Assembly (NCBI GenBank): GCA_964423405.1
Contig: CAYREY010000015.1
Location: 3,718-67,717, forward strand
From: Bog-950 sp964423405
GTDB taxonomy: Bacteria; Bacteroidota; Bacteroidia; Chitinophagales; LD1
Reading direction: 5' to 3'
Length of the DNA: 64,000 nt
The notes below the pieces were generated by a model. That model was given only the letters and a program-made list of their open reading frames with translations. It was not told where the DNA came from and searched no databases. The translations under genes were made by a program, and so were the position numbers. This document shows, in pieces, positions 35,735 through 43,688 of the stretch (position 1 is the first letter of the stretch; the number at the start of each line of letters is the position of its first letter).

Positions 35735-36350
35735 ACTGCTCTACTTCATTGCCTTTTACCAGGTAAGCTTCGTGGGCCAGGTCCATGTAGTAAAAATCTG
35801 ACTTGTGGTTGCCATAGGCTACCATATGTTTTACTTTATCCAGCTCATACATTTCTTTCAGGCGTACCACTTTTTCTGCCCCATAGCAATTTTCGCCTGC
35901 TATTTTGCCGGTCAGTTGATTGTTTACAATCTCCAGCTCTGTGCAAAGCAGTGTAATGTTTTCGATTTCGCACCAATGCCTGAGCCATATACTACATGAT
36001 GCAGATAGTAACGCAATTTCGTAACCATTACTGCGCAACTGGTTTAGCTGCTGCCATACTTTAGCAATCAGTATAGCCGGAATTTCTATTTCGGCAAAAC
36101 TTTTACCGTAGGGGGCAATCATTTCAGGTGTATGCCCACCAAAAACAGATTTGAAGATCCTTTCTTTTACGTTCCGCCAGGTGCTTACACCATTCATGGC
36201 CATAACTAATGCCGGCAGGTTACTAAACAATGCGCTGTAGGCTTTTACCGGCCCTGCATAGTATTTTAAAAAATACAGGGTTGTATCTTTCGATGTAAGT
36301 GTGTGGTCAAAATCGAAAACAGCAAGTTTTTCTGGTGCCCGTTTAGTCAT
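35718..36350 (-). CDS. HAD-superfamily phosphatase (SerB-like IB subfamily)
   Basis: 210 residues. Motif I VFDFDHTLTS (Asp13, Asp15), motif II LLSASCS (Ser116), motif III Lys160, motif IV YGNHKSDFYYMD with Asp185. The cap between motifs I and II is helical. It lies 3 bp after the UbiA-type gene and overlaps the GT-C gene. In the polyprenyl-phosphate arabinose pathway the 5'-phosphate of polyprenyl-phospho-ribose must be removed; mycobacteria use a different phosphatase, and HAD enzymes often accompany UbiA-type genes elsewhere. Function inferred from context; motif IV lacks the usual GDS form. Confidence 0.82.
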   Translation of the reverse strand: MTKRAPEKLAVFDFDHTLTSKDTTLYFLKYYAGPVKAYSALFSNLPALVMAMNGVSTWRNVKERIFKSVFGGHTPEMIAPYGKSFAEIEIPAILIAKVWQQLNQLRSNGYEIALLSASCSIWLRHWCEIENITLLCTELEIVNNQLTGKIAGENCYGAEKVVRLKEMYELDKVKHMVAYGNHKSDFYYMDLAHEAYLVKGNEVEQYERHR

Positions 36351-36353
36351 AAT

Positions 36354-37229
36354 TTATTGGTAAATAAAATAAACCATCATTGCCAGCCAAACAATTACCG
36401 ATAGCAAAATTGGCCTGCTATGCAGTAATACATACTGCGGCATAATACTTTTTTCGCCCTTTTGTAACAGTTTTATGTAGTGATATATAGCAAACAGCAC
36501 CGGTAAGCAACTGATGAATACGAAATTAGAACCAAGCCTGTTCATTGTTTCCGGCGAAAATGTGTAAACAGTATACGTAAGCCCACCTGCGCTTACAATG
36601 CCTGTTACAGCCGGTTTGGCAAAGTTTTCTTCATAATACCTGAGTGCGGGCCTTACTATATTACTATCTATACCATGCAGGTTTAGCAGCCGTATCTCTT
36701 CCAGGCGTTTAACCAGACCGAAACCAAAAGCGAAGAGAATGGTTACAAGGTATAACCACCACGATACCGGTACATCGGTAATAACACTGCCAGCCTGTAT
36801 TCTTATTAAAAAGCCGAACATGATAATAAACAAGTCGAGAAACGGCACATGCTTGCCAAATGCAGAATAGAAGACATTTACTGCCAGATAAATACAGAAT
36901 TGTATAAACACAACTGCACTTAGAAACCAGGCCCCAATCAGGCCGGTACAAATAAGCAGTATGGCCACTATAATGGCTGCGTTCCTGTTTATGGTGCCGG
37001 ATATAAGGGGTTTGTTTTTTTTGTCGGGGTGGTTTTTATCCCACTTATAGTCAAACAAATCGTTGATGATATATACCCCACTGCATAAAAAGCAAAAAAG
37101 CAAAAGCAGTAAGGTAAGTTTTGCAGGATTATCATGGTACATGATTTTGCCGCCAAAAAATGCCGGAAAAAATACCAGCAGATTTTTAACGTAATCGTGT
37201 ACCCGTAATAACTGCAACCAGTTTTTCAT
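36354..37229 (-). CDS. UbiA-family polyprenyl-phosphate phosphoribosyltransferase (DPPR synthase-like)
   Basis: 291 residues, about eight to nine transmembrane helices. N-terminal LLRVHDYVKNLLVFFPAFF matches the R-x-x-x-W/Y-V-K-N-x-x-x-x-P opening of decaprenyl-phosphate phosphoribosyltransferases (Rv3806c group). The first Asp motif is NDLFDYKWDKNHPDKKNKPL: N56, D57, D60, D64 and H67-P68, the NDxxDxxxDxxHPxK pattern of that group rather than MenA/UbiA quinone enzymes. It transfers 5-phosphoribose from PRPP to polyprenyl phosphate. It is first in the minus-strand operon with HAD and GT-C genes, and faces the dprE1/dprE2-like operon. Confidence 0.88.
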   Translation of the reverse strand: MKNWLQLLRVHDYVKNLLVFFPAFFGGKIMYHDNPAKLTLLLLLFCFLCSGVYIINDLFDYKWDKNHPDKKNKPLISGTINRNAAIIVAILLICTGLIGAWFLSAVVFIQFCIYLAVNVFYSAFGKHVPFLDLFIIMFGFLIRIQAGSVITDVPVSWWLYLVTILFAFGFGLVKRLEEIRLLNLHGIDSNIVRPALRYYEENFAKPAVTGIVSAGGLTYTVYTFSPETMNRLGSNFVFISCLPVLFAIYHYIKLLQKGEKSIMPQYVLLHSRPILLSVIVWLAMMVYFIYQ

Positions 37230-37307
37230 ACTGCTCTGTTGCAGGCAATATGTAAAACCTTTTTCACTTTACCGTTACTGCTTTTGCCCTTTTGTGGGTA
37301 AGCCGGT

Positions 37308-37685
37308 TTACAGCACCTTGCTTAAAAACACATTCAGCTCAAAACGTGTTTCGCTAAACTCTTTTGCATAGGCAGTAACACGGCTTTGCATAGCTTCGGC
37401 CTCTGGTAAGCTTTTCTGGTGCGTATGTTCAGGGTTGTCTGCTGCCAGCGAGTTTAGCTGGTCGTTAAGTTTATTTACATCATGCTTCAGGTAATCGGCC
37501 TGTTGATTTAATATGATAAACTTGTTTTGAAAATGTTCTACCTGTGCCAATACTTCCTGCGATGTATTTTTGGTAGCAACCTCGCCCAGGCGGTTTTGTA
37601 GTACGGTCAATTCATCTTTATAAAAGGATAGTTCTTTTAACCAATCGTTGTTTAGATGATGGAGGGCGTTTACTGAGGTTTTCAT
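37308..37685 (-). CDS. Small coiled-coil protein of unknown function
   Basis: 125 residues; no signal peptide or membrane segment. Long amphipathic helices with heptad-like leucines (ELTVLQNRLGEVATK, VEHFQNKFIILNQQADYL, HDVNKLNDQLNSLA) and a His/acidic linker (PEHTHQKSLPEAEAM), then another helix (RFELNVFLSKVL). Predicted cytoplasmic, probably oligomeric. The next gene upstream on the strand (TSUP permease) ends 32 bp away, so they may be co-transcribed. No family recognised. Confidence 0.65.
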   Translation of the reverse strand: MKTSVNALHHLNNDWLKELSFYKDELTVLQNRLGEVATKNTSQEVLAQVEHFQNKFIILNQQADYLKHDVNKLNDQLNSLAADNPEHTHQKSLPEAEAMQSRVTAYAKEFSETRFELNVFLSKVL

Positions 37686-37717
37686 GCTGTTTAATTGTTT
37701 ATGGTTTTATAAATAAG

Positions 37718-38452
37718 TTACATTCTAAAATCGTACAGGCTTTTTACAAGTGTGGCACCTCCTACAATACCTATCATAGCCAGCACCAGGTTGCGAAACC
37801 TTTGTTGCGATATACGCTGTAGCAGTAGTTTACCAATGTAGGAGCCTGCAACCGATACAAAGGCAAGCACTACTATCAATACATAGTTTTCGCTGTTCAC
37901 ATATCCGCTCTCGCTGTAAATTATAGCTCTGCTAAGGTCTACTCCCATATCTATGGCTGCAGAGGTTCCAACAAAAAGGCTTTTCTCCAGATTATAAGCG
38001 CTTAGCGCCAATCCTCTTATTGCTCCACCGGTTCCGGTAAAGCCTGCCAGAAAACCCGCTATGCTACCGCTAATTATTCCGGCAGGTTTGGTATTGGGTA
38101 GTTTTAAGTCGCTTTTCCATAACAGCAGCATACTAAACAGGGTAAGGAAAACGGCCAATATCACCTCTGTATACTTAAATGATACGATAGTGGTAAGCCA
38201 AGCCCCGAGTATTACAAACAATACGCTGGGTACCCCAAAAAGCAGGGTTAGTTTCCAGTCGATAGTTTTGTAAAACATGGCCAGCTTGCTAAGATTACTG
38301 AATACATGAAATATGGCTGTTATACCCAGTACGGTCTTTATGTCAAAGAAATAAGTTGCCAGCGGCACGAAAAAAACTGATGAGCCGAAGCCACCAACGG
38401 TGCCCAGTATCTCGGCCAACAGTGCCAGAAAAGCAAAAATTAATACGCTCAT
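37718..38452 (-). CDS. TSUP (TauE/SafE)-family transporter
   Basis: 244 residues, about seven to eight transmembrane helices in two related halves. VGGFGSSVFFVPLATYFF and FLAGFTGTGGAIRGLALSAY are the paired glycine-rich family motifs (G-x-x-G-x-G-G-x). Members export sulfite, sulfoacetate or other organic anions; substrate cannot be predicted. It starts at ATG 38452, 140 bp from the divergent metallo-hydrolase gene. The second motif has IRG where many have the hydrophobic L-x-V-P sequence. Confidence 0.85.
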   Translation of the reverse strand: MSVLIFAFLALLAEILGTVGGFGSSVFFVPLATYFFDIKTVLGITAIFHVFSNLSKLAMFYKTIDWKLTLLFGVPSVLFVILGAWLTTIVSFKYTEVILAVFLTLFSMLLLWKSDLKLPNTKPAGIISGSIAGFLAGFTGTGGAIRGLALSAYNLEKSLFVGTSAAIDMGVDLSRAIIYSESGYVNSENYVLIVVLAFVSVAGSYIGKLLLQRISQQRFRNLVLAMIGIVGGATLVKSLYDFRM

Positions 38453-38569
38453 TAGGGTGGTGTATTAAATACCATGCAACATTACATGTTGTTGAAGCTA
38501 TAAAAATGTGACGCTATTCAAACAAAGGGCTGATTTTTATCAGTATTTTGCATAGCTTACAAAAACATA

Positions 38570-38579
38570 TTTGCGCAAA
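38570..38579. promoter_or_regulatory. Palindromic TTTGCGCAAA motif
   Basis: Perfect 10-bp palindrome, 13 bp before the ATG at 38593. The same motif is at 40044-40053, and nine of ten bases at 19070-19079. Candidate binding site; could be chance. Confidence 0.25.
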
Positions 38580-38592
38580 CACCCTTAGTTAT

Positions 38593-39999
38593 ATGAATAT
38601 ATCTTTTCACGGAGCTGCCCGCACTGTTACCGGCAGTAAACATTTGGTTACATTAAGCAGCGGTACAAAAATATTACTCGATTGTGGGCTCTTTCAGGGA
38701 AATCCACGCGAGGTAGATGAACTTAACCGCGATTGGGGATTTACACCGTCTGAAATTGACTACCTGATTTTATCGCATGCGCATATTGACCATTGTGGCC
38801 TTATACCACGTTTGGTTGCCGATGGCTATAAAGGCAAGATTTACTGTACCCCGGTTACACTGGAGATGGCGGAGATACTGCTGATGGATTCGGCCCATAT
38901 ACATGAGTCGGATGTAAGGTACCACAATAAAAAGCGGGCCCGCCGTAACGAGCCTCCTATAGAGGCACTATATACCGTAAAAGACGTAGAGTATTGCCTG
39001 GGCAGGTTTGAGACAGTGGATTATAATCAACCTCAACGGCTGAATAAAGAGGTGGAGTTTATGTTTACCGATGTGGGGCATATAATAGGTAGTGCAGCCG
39101 TACATTTAACTATTACCGAAGGTGGAGAGAAAAAGGAGCTTACCTTTAGCGGCGATGTGGGAAGGTATAATGATGAGTTACTACGTAGCCCCGAAATTTT
39201 CAGGCAGACAGATTATATGATACTTGAATCGACCTATGGTGATTCGTTGCATCAGGAGGTACATACCACACAAAACCGATTGCTGGAGATAATTGCTGAT
39301 ACATGTCTAAAAAAAGGGGGTAAACTGATAATACCTTCTTTTAGTGTAGGCAGAACACAGGAAATTGTATATGCTCTTAACCGGCTTGATATTACCCGTA
39401 AATTGCCAGACATTGATTTTTATGTTGACTCTCCTTTATCTGTAGAGGCTACCGGGGTAATGAAAAGGCATATGGACCTGTTGAATGAAGATTTTCAACG
39501 CTACCGTAAGAAGGATAGCGAGCCGTTTGATTTTAAAAACCTGCATTACATAGCAAACGTAGAAGATTCAAAAGCATTAAATACCCGTAAAGAACCTTGT
39601 GTAATCATTTCCGCCTCGGGTATGGCCGATGCAGGCAGGGTTAAGCATCATATTAAAAACAATATAGAAGATGCCAATACCACCATTTTACTGGTGGGGT
39701 ATTGTGAGCCTCATTCGCTTGGTGGTAAACTGGGGAAGGGTTATAAAACTGTAACCATTTTTGGAGAAGAATTTAATGTTGCCGCCCGTGTTGAGAAAAT
39801 AAACAGCCTGAGTGCCCACGGCGATTATGACGACTTGATTCAGTTTATCAGTTGCCAGAACCCGGCACTTGTTAAAAAGCTTTTTCTGGTGCATGGAGAG
39901 TACGATACTCAGATAACTTTTGCCGATAAATTAGGTAGAAAGGGATACAAAAGCATAGAAATACCCGCTCTACATCAGGAGTTTCTGCTGGATGCTTAA
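38593..39999 (+). CDS. MBL-fold beta-CASP metallo-hydrolase (RNA-processing type)
   Basis: The ATG at 38593 gives the standard start MNISFHGAARTVTGSKHL; 468 residues. Metal motif LSHAHIDHCGL with H62, H64, D66, H67; second block FTDVGHIIGSA; ELTFSGDVGRY. The beta-CASP domain has LIIPSFSVGRTQEIVYAL, DSPLSVEAT and VIISASGMADAGRVKHH; the RMMBL end includes INSLSAHGDYDDL and LVHGE. Such proteins are related to CPSF73 and bacterial RNases, and probably act as zinc-dependent ribonucleases. Not RNase J (shorter, different order). Single gene with a palindromic motif 13 bp upstream. Confidence 0.92.
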   Translation: MNISFHGAARTVTGSKHLVTLSSGTKILLDCGLFQGNPREVDELNRDWGFTPSEIDYLILSHAHIDHCGLIPRLVADGYKGKIYCTPVTLEMAEILLMDSAHIHESDVRYHNKKRARRNEPPIEALYTVKDVEYCLGRFETVDYNQPQRLNKEVEFMFTDVGHIIGSAAVHLTITEGGEKKELTFSGDVGRYNDELLRSPEIFRQTDYMILESTYGDSLHQEVHTTQNRLLEIIADTCLKKGGKLIIPSFSVGRTQEIVYALNRLDITRKLPDIDFYVDSPLSVEATGVMKRHMDLLNEDFQRYRKKDSEPFDFKNLHYIANVEDSKALNTRKEPCVIISASGMADAGRVKHHIKNNIEDANTTILLVGYCEPHSLGGKLGKGYKTVTIFGEEFNVAARVEKINSLSAHGDYDDLIQFISCQNPALVKKLFLVHGEYDTQITFADKLGRKGYKSIEIPALHQEFLLDA

Positions 40000-40043
40000 C
40001 AAATTGGTAGCAATCAATTTGTTAAATACTGCGACCAATAAGA

Positions 40044-40053
40044 TTTGCGCAAA
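40044..40053. promoter_or_regulatory. Palindromic TTTGCGCAAA motif
   Basis: Second perfect copy of the 10-bp palindrome, 72 bp before the M43 protease start and just upstream of its promoter candidate. Confidence 0.25.
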
Positions 40054-40062
40054 CTACCCTGT

Positions 40063-40093
40063 TTTACAGGAGGTTAATTATTAGTTAATTTTG
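40063..40093 (+). promoter_or_regulatory. Candidate promoter of the M43 protease gene
   Basis: TTTA (40063-40066), a 19-bp spacer, then TAATTTTG (40086-40093), the latter a full match to TAnnTTTG. Leader of about 25 nt. Confidence 0.5.
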
Positions 40094-40125
40094 TTTACTT
40101 CGTCAATAGAAATTTAAAACAAAAA

Positions 40126-41994
40126 ATGCGCAAACTAATTACACTTTCATTGGCCTGTTTAACGGCCTTATCTGTATTTGCCTTTGGCGATGGCCAGGGC
40201 TGTGGTGCTGTATTACCGGCAAATCATCACCTAAACACTACAGATGCGGAGCGAAGCGGTATCTACACGCCCGATGCATCGCGGGGCGGTGTACGCTACG
40301 TACCTATTACGTATCATATTATTGCCAAAACCAACGGCACACAGGGGGTTTCGCTTAAAACGATATTTGATACCCACTGCGAGCTGAACATAGATTTTAC
40401 CAATGCCCAGATAAAATTTTACATATACAGCATTGATACTATTAAGGACGACGCCCTTTGGGCCATGAGCGATGGCAATGGTGGTACAAACTATAACTTA
40501 GGCTATGGCGCCTTTAGTACCTATAATGTAGCTAATTCGGTAAACGCTTACATTAGTGGTGGCTTGCCCGGTTTATGCGGTTTTGCTACTTTCCCTAACA
40601 GTGCACCCAATGGCGGTGGGCTGTTTTTAAATGCAGCTTGTTGTGGGGTTGGCGGTAAAACCATTGGTCATGAAATGGGCCATTTCTTTAACCTGCCCCA
40701 TACGTTCCAACAAAGCAACCCGGTTGAATATGTTACAAGAGGTGCCAGTGCAAACTGTGCCACTAAAGGTGACCGGTTTTGCGATACCCCGGCAGATTTT
40801 TTGGGAGAACGTACACCGTGTCCGTACAACGGTAACGAAACTGACCCCCGCGGCGATTTGTACCGTACAGATCTGGATGAAACACTTATTATGAGCTATT
40901 TTAACGATAACTGTGTATACCGTTTCAGCAACCAGCAGGAAGCTGAAATGAATAGTACACTATCTACTGACCGTGACGAGTTGCTGGTTCCGGCATTGCC
41001 TGATGTAACCCCGCTTGATTCAGCGCAGTTTATAAGCCCGCAAAATAATGATAGTACTTCTCTGGCCTCTGCTATTAGTTTCAGATGGCAATCAATACCG
41101 GGGGCAGTATACTACCGTTTCCGTTTACAGCCTGCTACATCATCGTTGGTGTTGGTAGATACTGTTATTAAAGAAACATTCTTTAATGTAGGTAACCTAC
41201 AGGCTAATAAATCTTATCGTTATTATGCCAAAGGTATTTCGTTTGGTAATGTTTGCGATGCTCAAGCTCCATTCAAATATCTTCAAACCTCTGTTATAAA
41301 AGCTACATTCAGCACGGTAGCCCCTAGTTGCGCCGGCCAGAACGATGGTGTTATAGCCATAACCCCAAGCAATGGTATGGCACCTTACACTATTAACTGG
41401 AGCAATAGCCAAACCGGTAATACTATTACTAATCTGGCTTCGGGTAGCTATACCGTTACCATAACCGATAACAACGGTAAAGTAGCTGTGGCTACAATAC
41501 AATTGGGTAATACGGCTCCTGTGAGCGGTACTATTACGCCGGTTGGTTTTAACCTGAACGCTGATGCTACCGGTGGTACGCCACCGTATACCTACGCCTG
41601 GAGCAATGGTGTTAACAGCCAGTTTAATAACAATATACAGTTTGGAAGCTATACCTTAACCATTACCGACTCTAAGGGCTGTACCGATGTACAAACGTTT
41701 GTTTTTTCTTCAGTTAAAGACAGCAAGCCTGAAAATGTGGGTATGAAGCTATACCCCAACCCAGCGACTAACGCTGCTGCCTTAAGTGTAGAGCTTGTGC
41801 TGCCAGCTGCAATGCCTGGTACAGTAGTAGTAATGAATACCAACGGGCAAGTTGTACAACAAACTTCAAAAGAACTGATAAGTGGTAATAACTATCTGTT
41901 GGTAGATATTAGCCAACTACAGTCGGGTGTTTACGTGGTTAAGTTTACCGGCGAAGGTGCTGTGGCATCGCAGCGCATTACTATTATGCGTTAG
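40126..41994 (+). CDS. Secreted M43 (pappalysin-type) metalloprotease with T9SS type A domain
   Basis: 622 residues. Signal peptide MRKLITLSLACLTALSVFAF. The catalytic domain runs to ~290: zinc motif HEMGHFFNLPH (182-192), CDTPADF (219-225), Met-turn ETLIMSYF with M256, all typical of M43B. A fibronectin-like domain follows (AISFRWQSIPGAVYYRFR), then two SprB-like modules (YTINWSNSQTGN; YTYAWSNGVNSQ), and a type A sorting domain (LYPNPATNAAALSVE, GVYVVKF, RITIMR). It would degrade extracellular protein at the cell surface or in the medium. Own promoter candidate and a long terminator. Confidence 0.92.
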   Translation: MRKLITLSLACLTALSVFAFGDGQGCGAVLPANHHLNTTDAERSGIYTPDASRGGVRYVPITYHIIAKTNGTQGVSLKTIFDTHCELNIDFTNAQIKFYIYSIDTIKDDALWAMSDGNGGTNYNLGYGAFSTYNVANSVNAYISGGLPGLCGFATFPNSAPNGGGLFLNAACCGVGGKTIGHEMGHFFNLPHTFQQSNPVEYVTRGASANCATKGDRFCDTPADFLGERTPCPYNGNETDPRGDLYRTDLDETLIMSYFNDNCVYRFSNQQEAEMNSTLSTDRDELLVPALPDVTPLDSAQFISPQNNDSTSLASAISFRWQSIPGAVYYRFRLQPATSSLVLVDTVIKETFFNVGNLQANKSYRYYAKGISFGNVCDAQAPFKYLQTSVIKATFSTVAPSCAGQNDGVIAITPSNGMAPYTINWSNSQTGNTITNLASGSYTVTITDNNGKVAVATIQLGNTAPVSGTITPVGFNLNADATGGTPPYTYAWSNGVNSQFNNNIQFGSYTLTITDSKGCTDVQTFVFSSVKDSKPENVGMKLYPNPATNAAALSVELVLPAAMPGTVVVMNTNGQVVQQTSKELISGNNYLLVDISQLQSGVYVVKFTGEGAVASQRITIMR

Positions 41995-42012
41995 TCCCTT
42001 AGTACTTATATC

Positions 42013-42066
42013 TCCAACAAAAGAAAGGCCTGTTTGAAATTTCAAACAGGCCTTTCTTTTGTTGGA
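42013..42066. terminator. Perfect 54-bp palindrome acting as bidirectional terminator
   Basis: Two 27-nt arms (42013-42039 and 42040-42066) are exact reverse complements with no spacer; the core is AGGCCTGTTTGAAA and its complement, with A- and T-rich ends. It lies 18 bp after the M43 protease stop. Confidence 0.85.
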
Positions 42067-42304
42067 TTGGTTGGTTGCGGTACTCTTTGTTATGTCCATC
42101 TGCTTTCTACCAGCTTTATTTTGAGCATGGTATTGGTAGAGATAGTATTTAAAGCGTGTAAACAATAAGCCGAAGACGTGGTTATGAAATAGGATGTATA
42201 TGCTTTACATCCAGTGGCTTATTGCATATAGCGCTGATAGAAGGCAATAAAAAAGCCCCGGGAATTTTCCCGGGGCTTTTTTATTAACCTAAAGAAGAGA
42301 GTGA
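42067..42304 (+). ncRNA. Non-coding interval with folded element; candidate small RNA
   Basis: With the palindrome this makes 310 bp without a supported gene (41995-42304). CAATAAGCC (42163-42171) pairs with GGCTTATTG (42216-42224), enclosing an inner hairpin GGATGTA (42192-42198)/TACATCC (42206-42212). A strong terminator follows at 42246-42285. No open frame with coding character was found; a minus-strand frame of 82 codons overlaps the protease end and has no start context. Transcription and strand are not shown. Confidence 0.35.
42246..42285. terminator. Strong bidirectional rho-independent terminator
   Basis: A 19-bp perfect stem, left arm 42246-42264 and right arm 42267-42285 (core AAAAAAGCCCCGGGAA), with a 2-nt spacer. 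It sits 20 bp beyond the stop of the minus-strand gene at 42305. Confidence 0.85.
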
Positions 42305-42877
42305 TTATTTTTTCTTAGGAGCTGTACCTGTAGTACCGAAGCAGAAAGCTATGTTGCCTGGCAGTACAATACCCCACTCAGTACCTTCGGTAAGTGGTGT
42401 GCCCGGTACAAATTTGTAAACACCTGGAGCAATTTTGGTGAATTCGCATTTGATGTCATCACGCTGTACTGATTTACCTTTAGCACCACTACCGAACATC
42501 ATAGCACCAGCAGCAGCAGATTGAGCCAGCTCAAGCTCGCGGGTATCTTTAGAAACGATAACTTTAGTGATATAAAGGAAACCTTCGGGGTCGGTTTCGG
42601 CATCAGCCATTTTAACTATAAACTGAGCGTCTTTAGGGTCTATTTTGATAGGAGAGTGTCCACCAAGGATGTTAAGGAAAGTAACTGCACTGGCACCGTA
42701 GCTAAAACCCTTGGTTTTGGTTTTAACCTCTTGTGTTGGTTTTTCAAGCTTAGCCAAAGAGCCATCGGCCTTGATAAGCATTGGAGTGTTTTTAAAATCA
42801 GGGATTTGTGGTTCCTGTGCAAAAACCATTGCTGTAGCAAATACTACTGCCATAAATAGGGTCATTGTCTTTTTCAT
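42305..42877 (-). CDS. Secreted protein of unknown function
   Basis: 190 residues. Signal peptide MKKTMTLFMAVVFATAMVFAQ; mature protein starts near EPQIPDFKNTP. A conserved-looking hydrophobic stretch (YGASAVTFLNILGGHSPIKI), then a beta-rich domain (AQFIVKMADAETDPEGFLYI), an Ala/Gly-rich helix (ELAQSAAAGAMMFGSGAKGK) and VYKFVPGTPLTEGTEWGIV. It ends in basic KKK with no T9SS domain, lipobox or metal motif. Probably periplasmic. The start is supported by the ATG and by promoter candidate 42897-42925. Confidence 0.75.
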   Translation of the reverse strand: MKKTMTLFMAVVFATAMVFAQEPQIPDFKNTPMLIKADGSLAKLEKPTQEVKTKTKGFSYGASAVTFLNILGGHSPIKIDPKDAQFIVKMADAETDPEGFLYITKVIVSKDTRELELAQSAAAGAMMFGSGAKGKSVQRDDIKCEFTKIAPGVYKFVPGTPLTEGTEWGIVLPGNIAFCFGTTGTAPKKK

Positions 42878-42896
42878 AAATTGTTTTTTTGTTGCA

Positions 42897-42925
42897 CAAA
42901 TGTATCAAACTAATCAATTTGCAAA
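42897..42925 (-). promoter_or_regulatory. Candidate promoter for the secreted protein at 42877
   Basis: On the minus strand TTTG (42925-42922), 17 bp, then TACATTTG (42904-42897), a full -7 match; the spacer is two bases short of the usual 19. Confidence 0.45.
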
Positions 42926-43101
42926 AGTGCTTTGGTAAGAATTTCTCATATTTGGGTGCTTTCGAATAACGTATAAGCCACCTGTAATCAGCGTTATAAC
43001 ATTTTTTATTTGGTACGAACATTGACAAAAGATATTTGTTTTTACATTTTTGCACTTGCTAATACGTATAATCAGAAAATTATTAACCTAAACCCAACAA
43101 A

Positions 43102-43518
43102 ATGAGATTTGCAGCATTTATTTTACTGAGTTGTTTATTTTATACCGGTTTTTCTCAGGCTTTACCAGATGGAACGATGATACCTATGGAATTAACTGAA
43201 GATGTAAGTGTGTTTAAATACAAACAAGGTGCATCTGTACCTTTTGTTGTATCACAGGATGTGAAAATAGATGGCAAGGTCGTAATTCCGGCACAGGCTA
43301 AAGTACGTGCAGTAGTTACTATATCTAAAAAGCCCGCACCGCATGAAGGGGGTGAACTTCGTGTAGATATATATGATGTAATGGCCATGGATGGTACTAC
43401 TGTAAAACTGGCAGATTGTTGGATATTTACCACGGCTGCACAAAACTATAACGGGAAAGGTGCCCTTTTACGTAAAGGGACACGTAAAAATTGCAATACA
43501 GTAAGAGCTACTAATTAA
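43102..43518 (+). CDS. Small secreted protein of unknown function
   Basis: 138 residues. Signal peptide MRFAAFILLSCLFYTGFSQA. The mature domain is beta-rich: GTMIPMELTEDVSVFKYKQG, VVIPAQAKVRAVVTISKKPA, then VDIYDVMAMDGTTVKLADCW. It resembles the small beta domains that present VxIPAGTxV stretches in secreted Bacteroidota proteins (type IV secretion/TraB-like beta-barrels share this). The C-terminal TRKNCNTVRATN has no sorting domain. Divergent from the 42877 gene (224 bp apart). Function unknown. Confidence 0.7.
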   Translation: MRFAAFILLSCLFYTGFSQALPDGTMIPMELTEDVSVFKYKQGASVPFVVSQDVKIDGKVVIPAQAKVRAVVTISKKPAPHEGGELRVDIYDVMAMDGTTVKLADCWIFTTAAQNYNGKGALLRKGTRKNCNTVRATN

Positions 43519-43544
43519 TAACTGTATTACATAATACCTTATGC

Positions 43545-43577
43545 AATAGCGGCCTTCTAAGGGTCGCTATTTTTTTG
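43545..43577 (+). terminator. Rho-independent terminator
   Basis: AATAGCG (43545-43551)/CGCTATT (43565-43571) plus a T-run, 26 bp after the small secreted-protein gene. Confidence 0.7.
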
Positions 43578-43622
43578 CTTACAACACATTGGGGTGAGGT
43601 TTTGTGTTTTCCACACGAGTAG

Positions 43623-43652
43623 TTTGCCAAATAAATAAAAATTGTAGTTTTA
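43623..43652 (+). promoter_or_regulatory. Candidate promoter of the lipoprotein gene at 43689
   Basis: TTTG (43623-43626), 18 bp, TAGTTTTA (43645-43652); one mismatch in the -7 box. Leader about 30 nt. Confidence 0.45.
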
Positions 43653-43688
43653 GCCATTCTATTAATAAATCCCTCAAACGCTCAAAAT

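Noticed and set aside
41917..42165. 82-codon minus-strand frame overlapping the protease end
   Set aside because: It crosses the perfect palindrome and the protease sorting-domain codons; composition not coding-like.
42013..42285. Palindromes as possible insertion sequence ends or an integration site
   Set aside because: No transposase or target-site duplication; each palindrome lies at a gene end with A/T tails, as terminators do.
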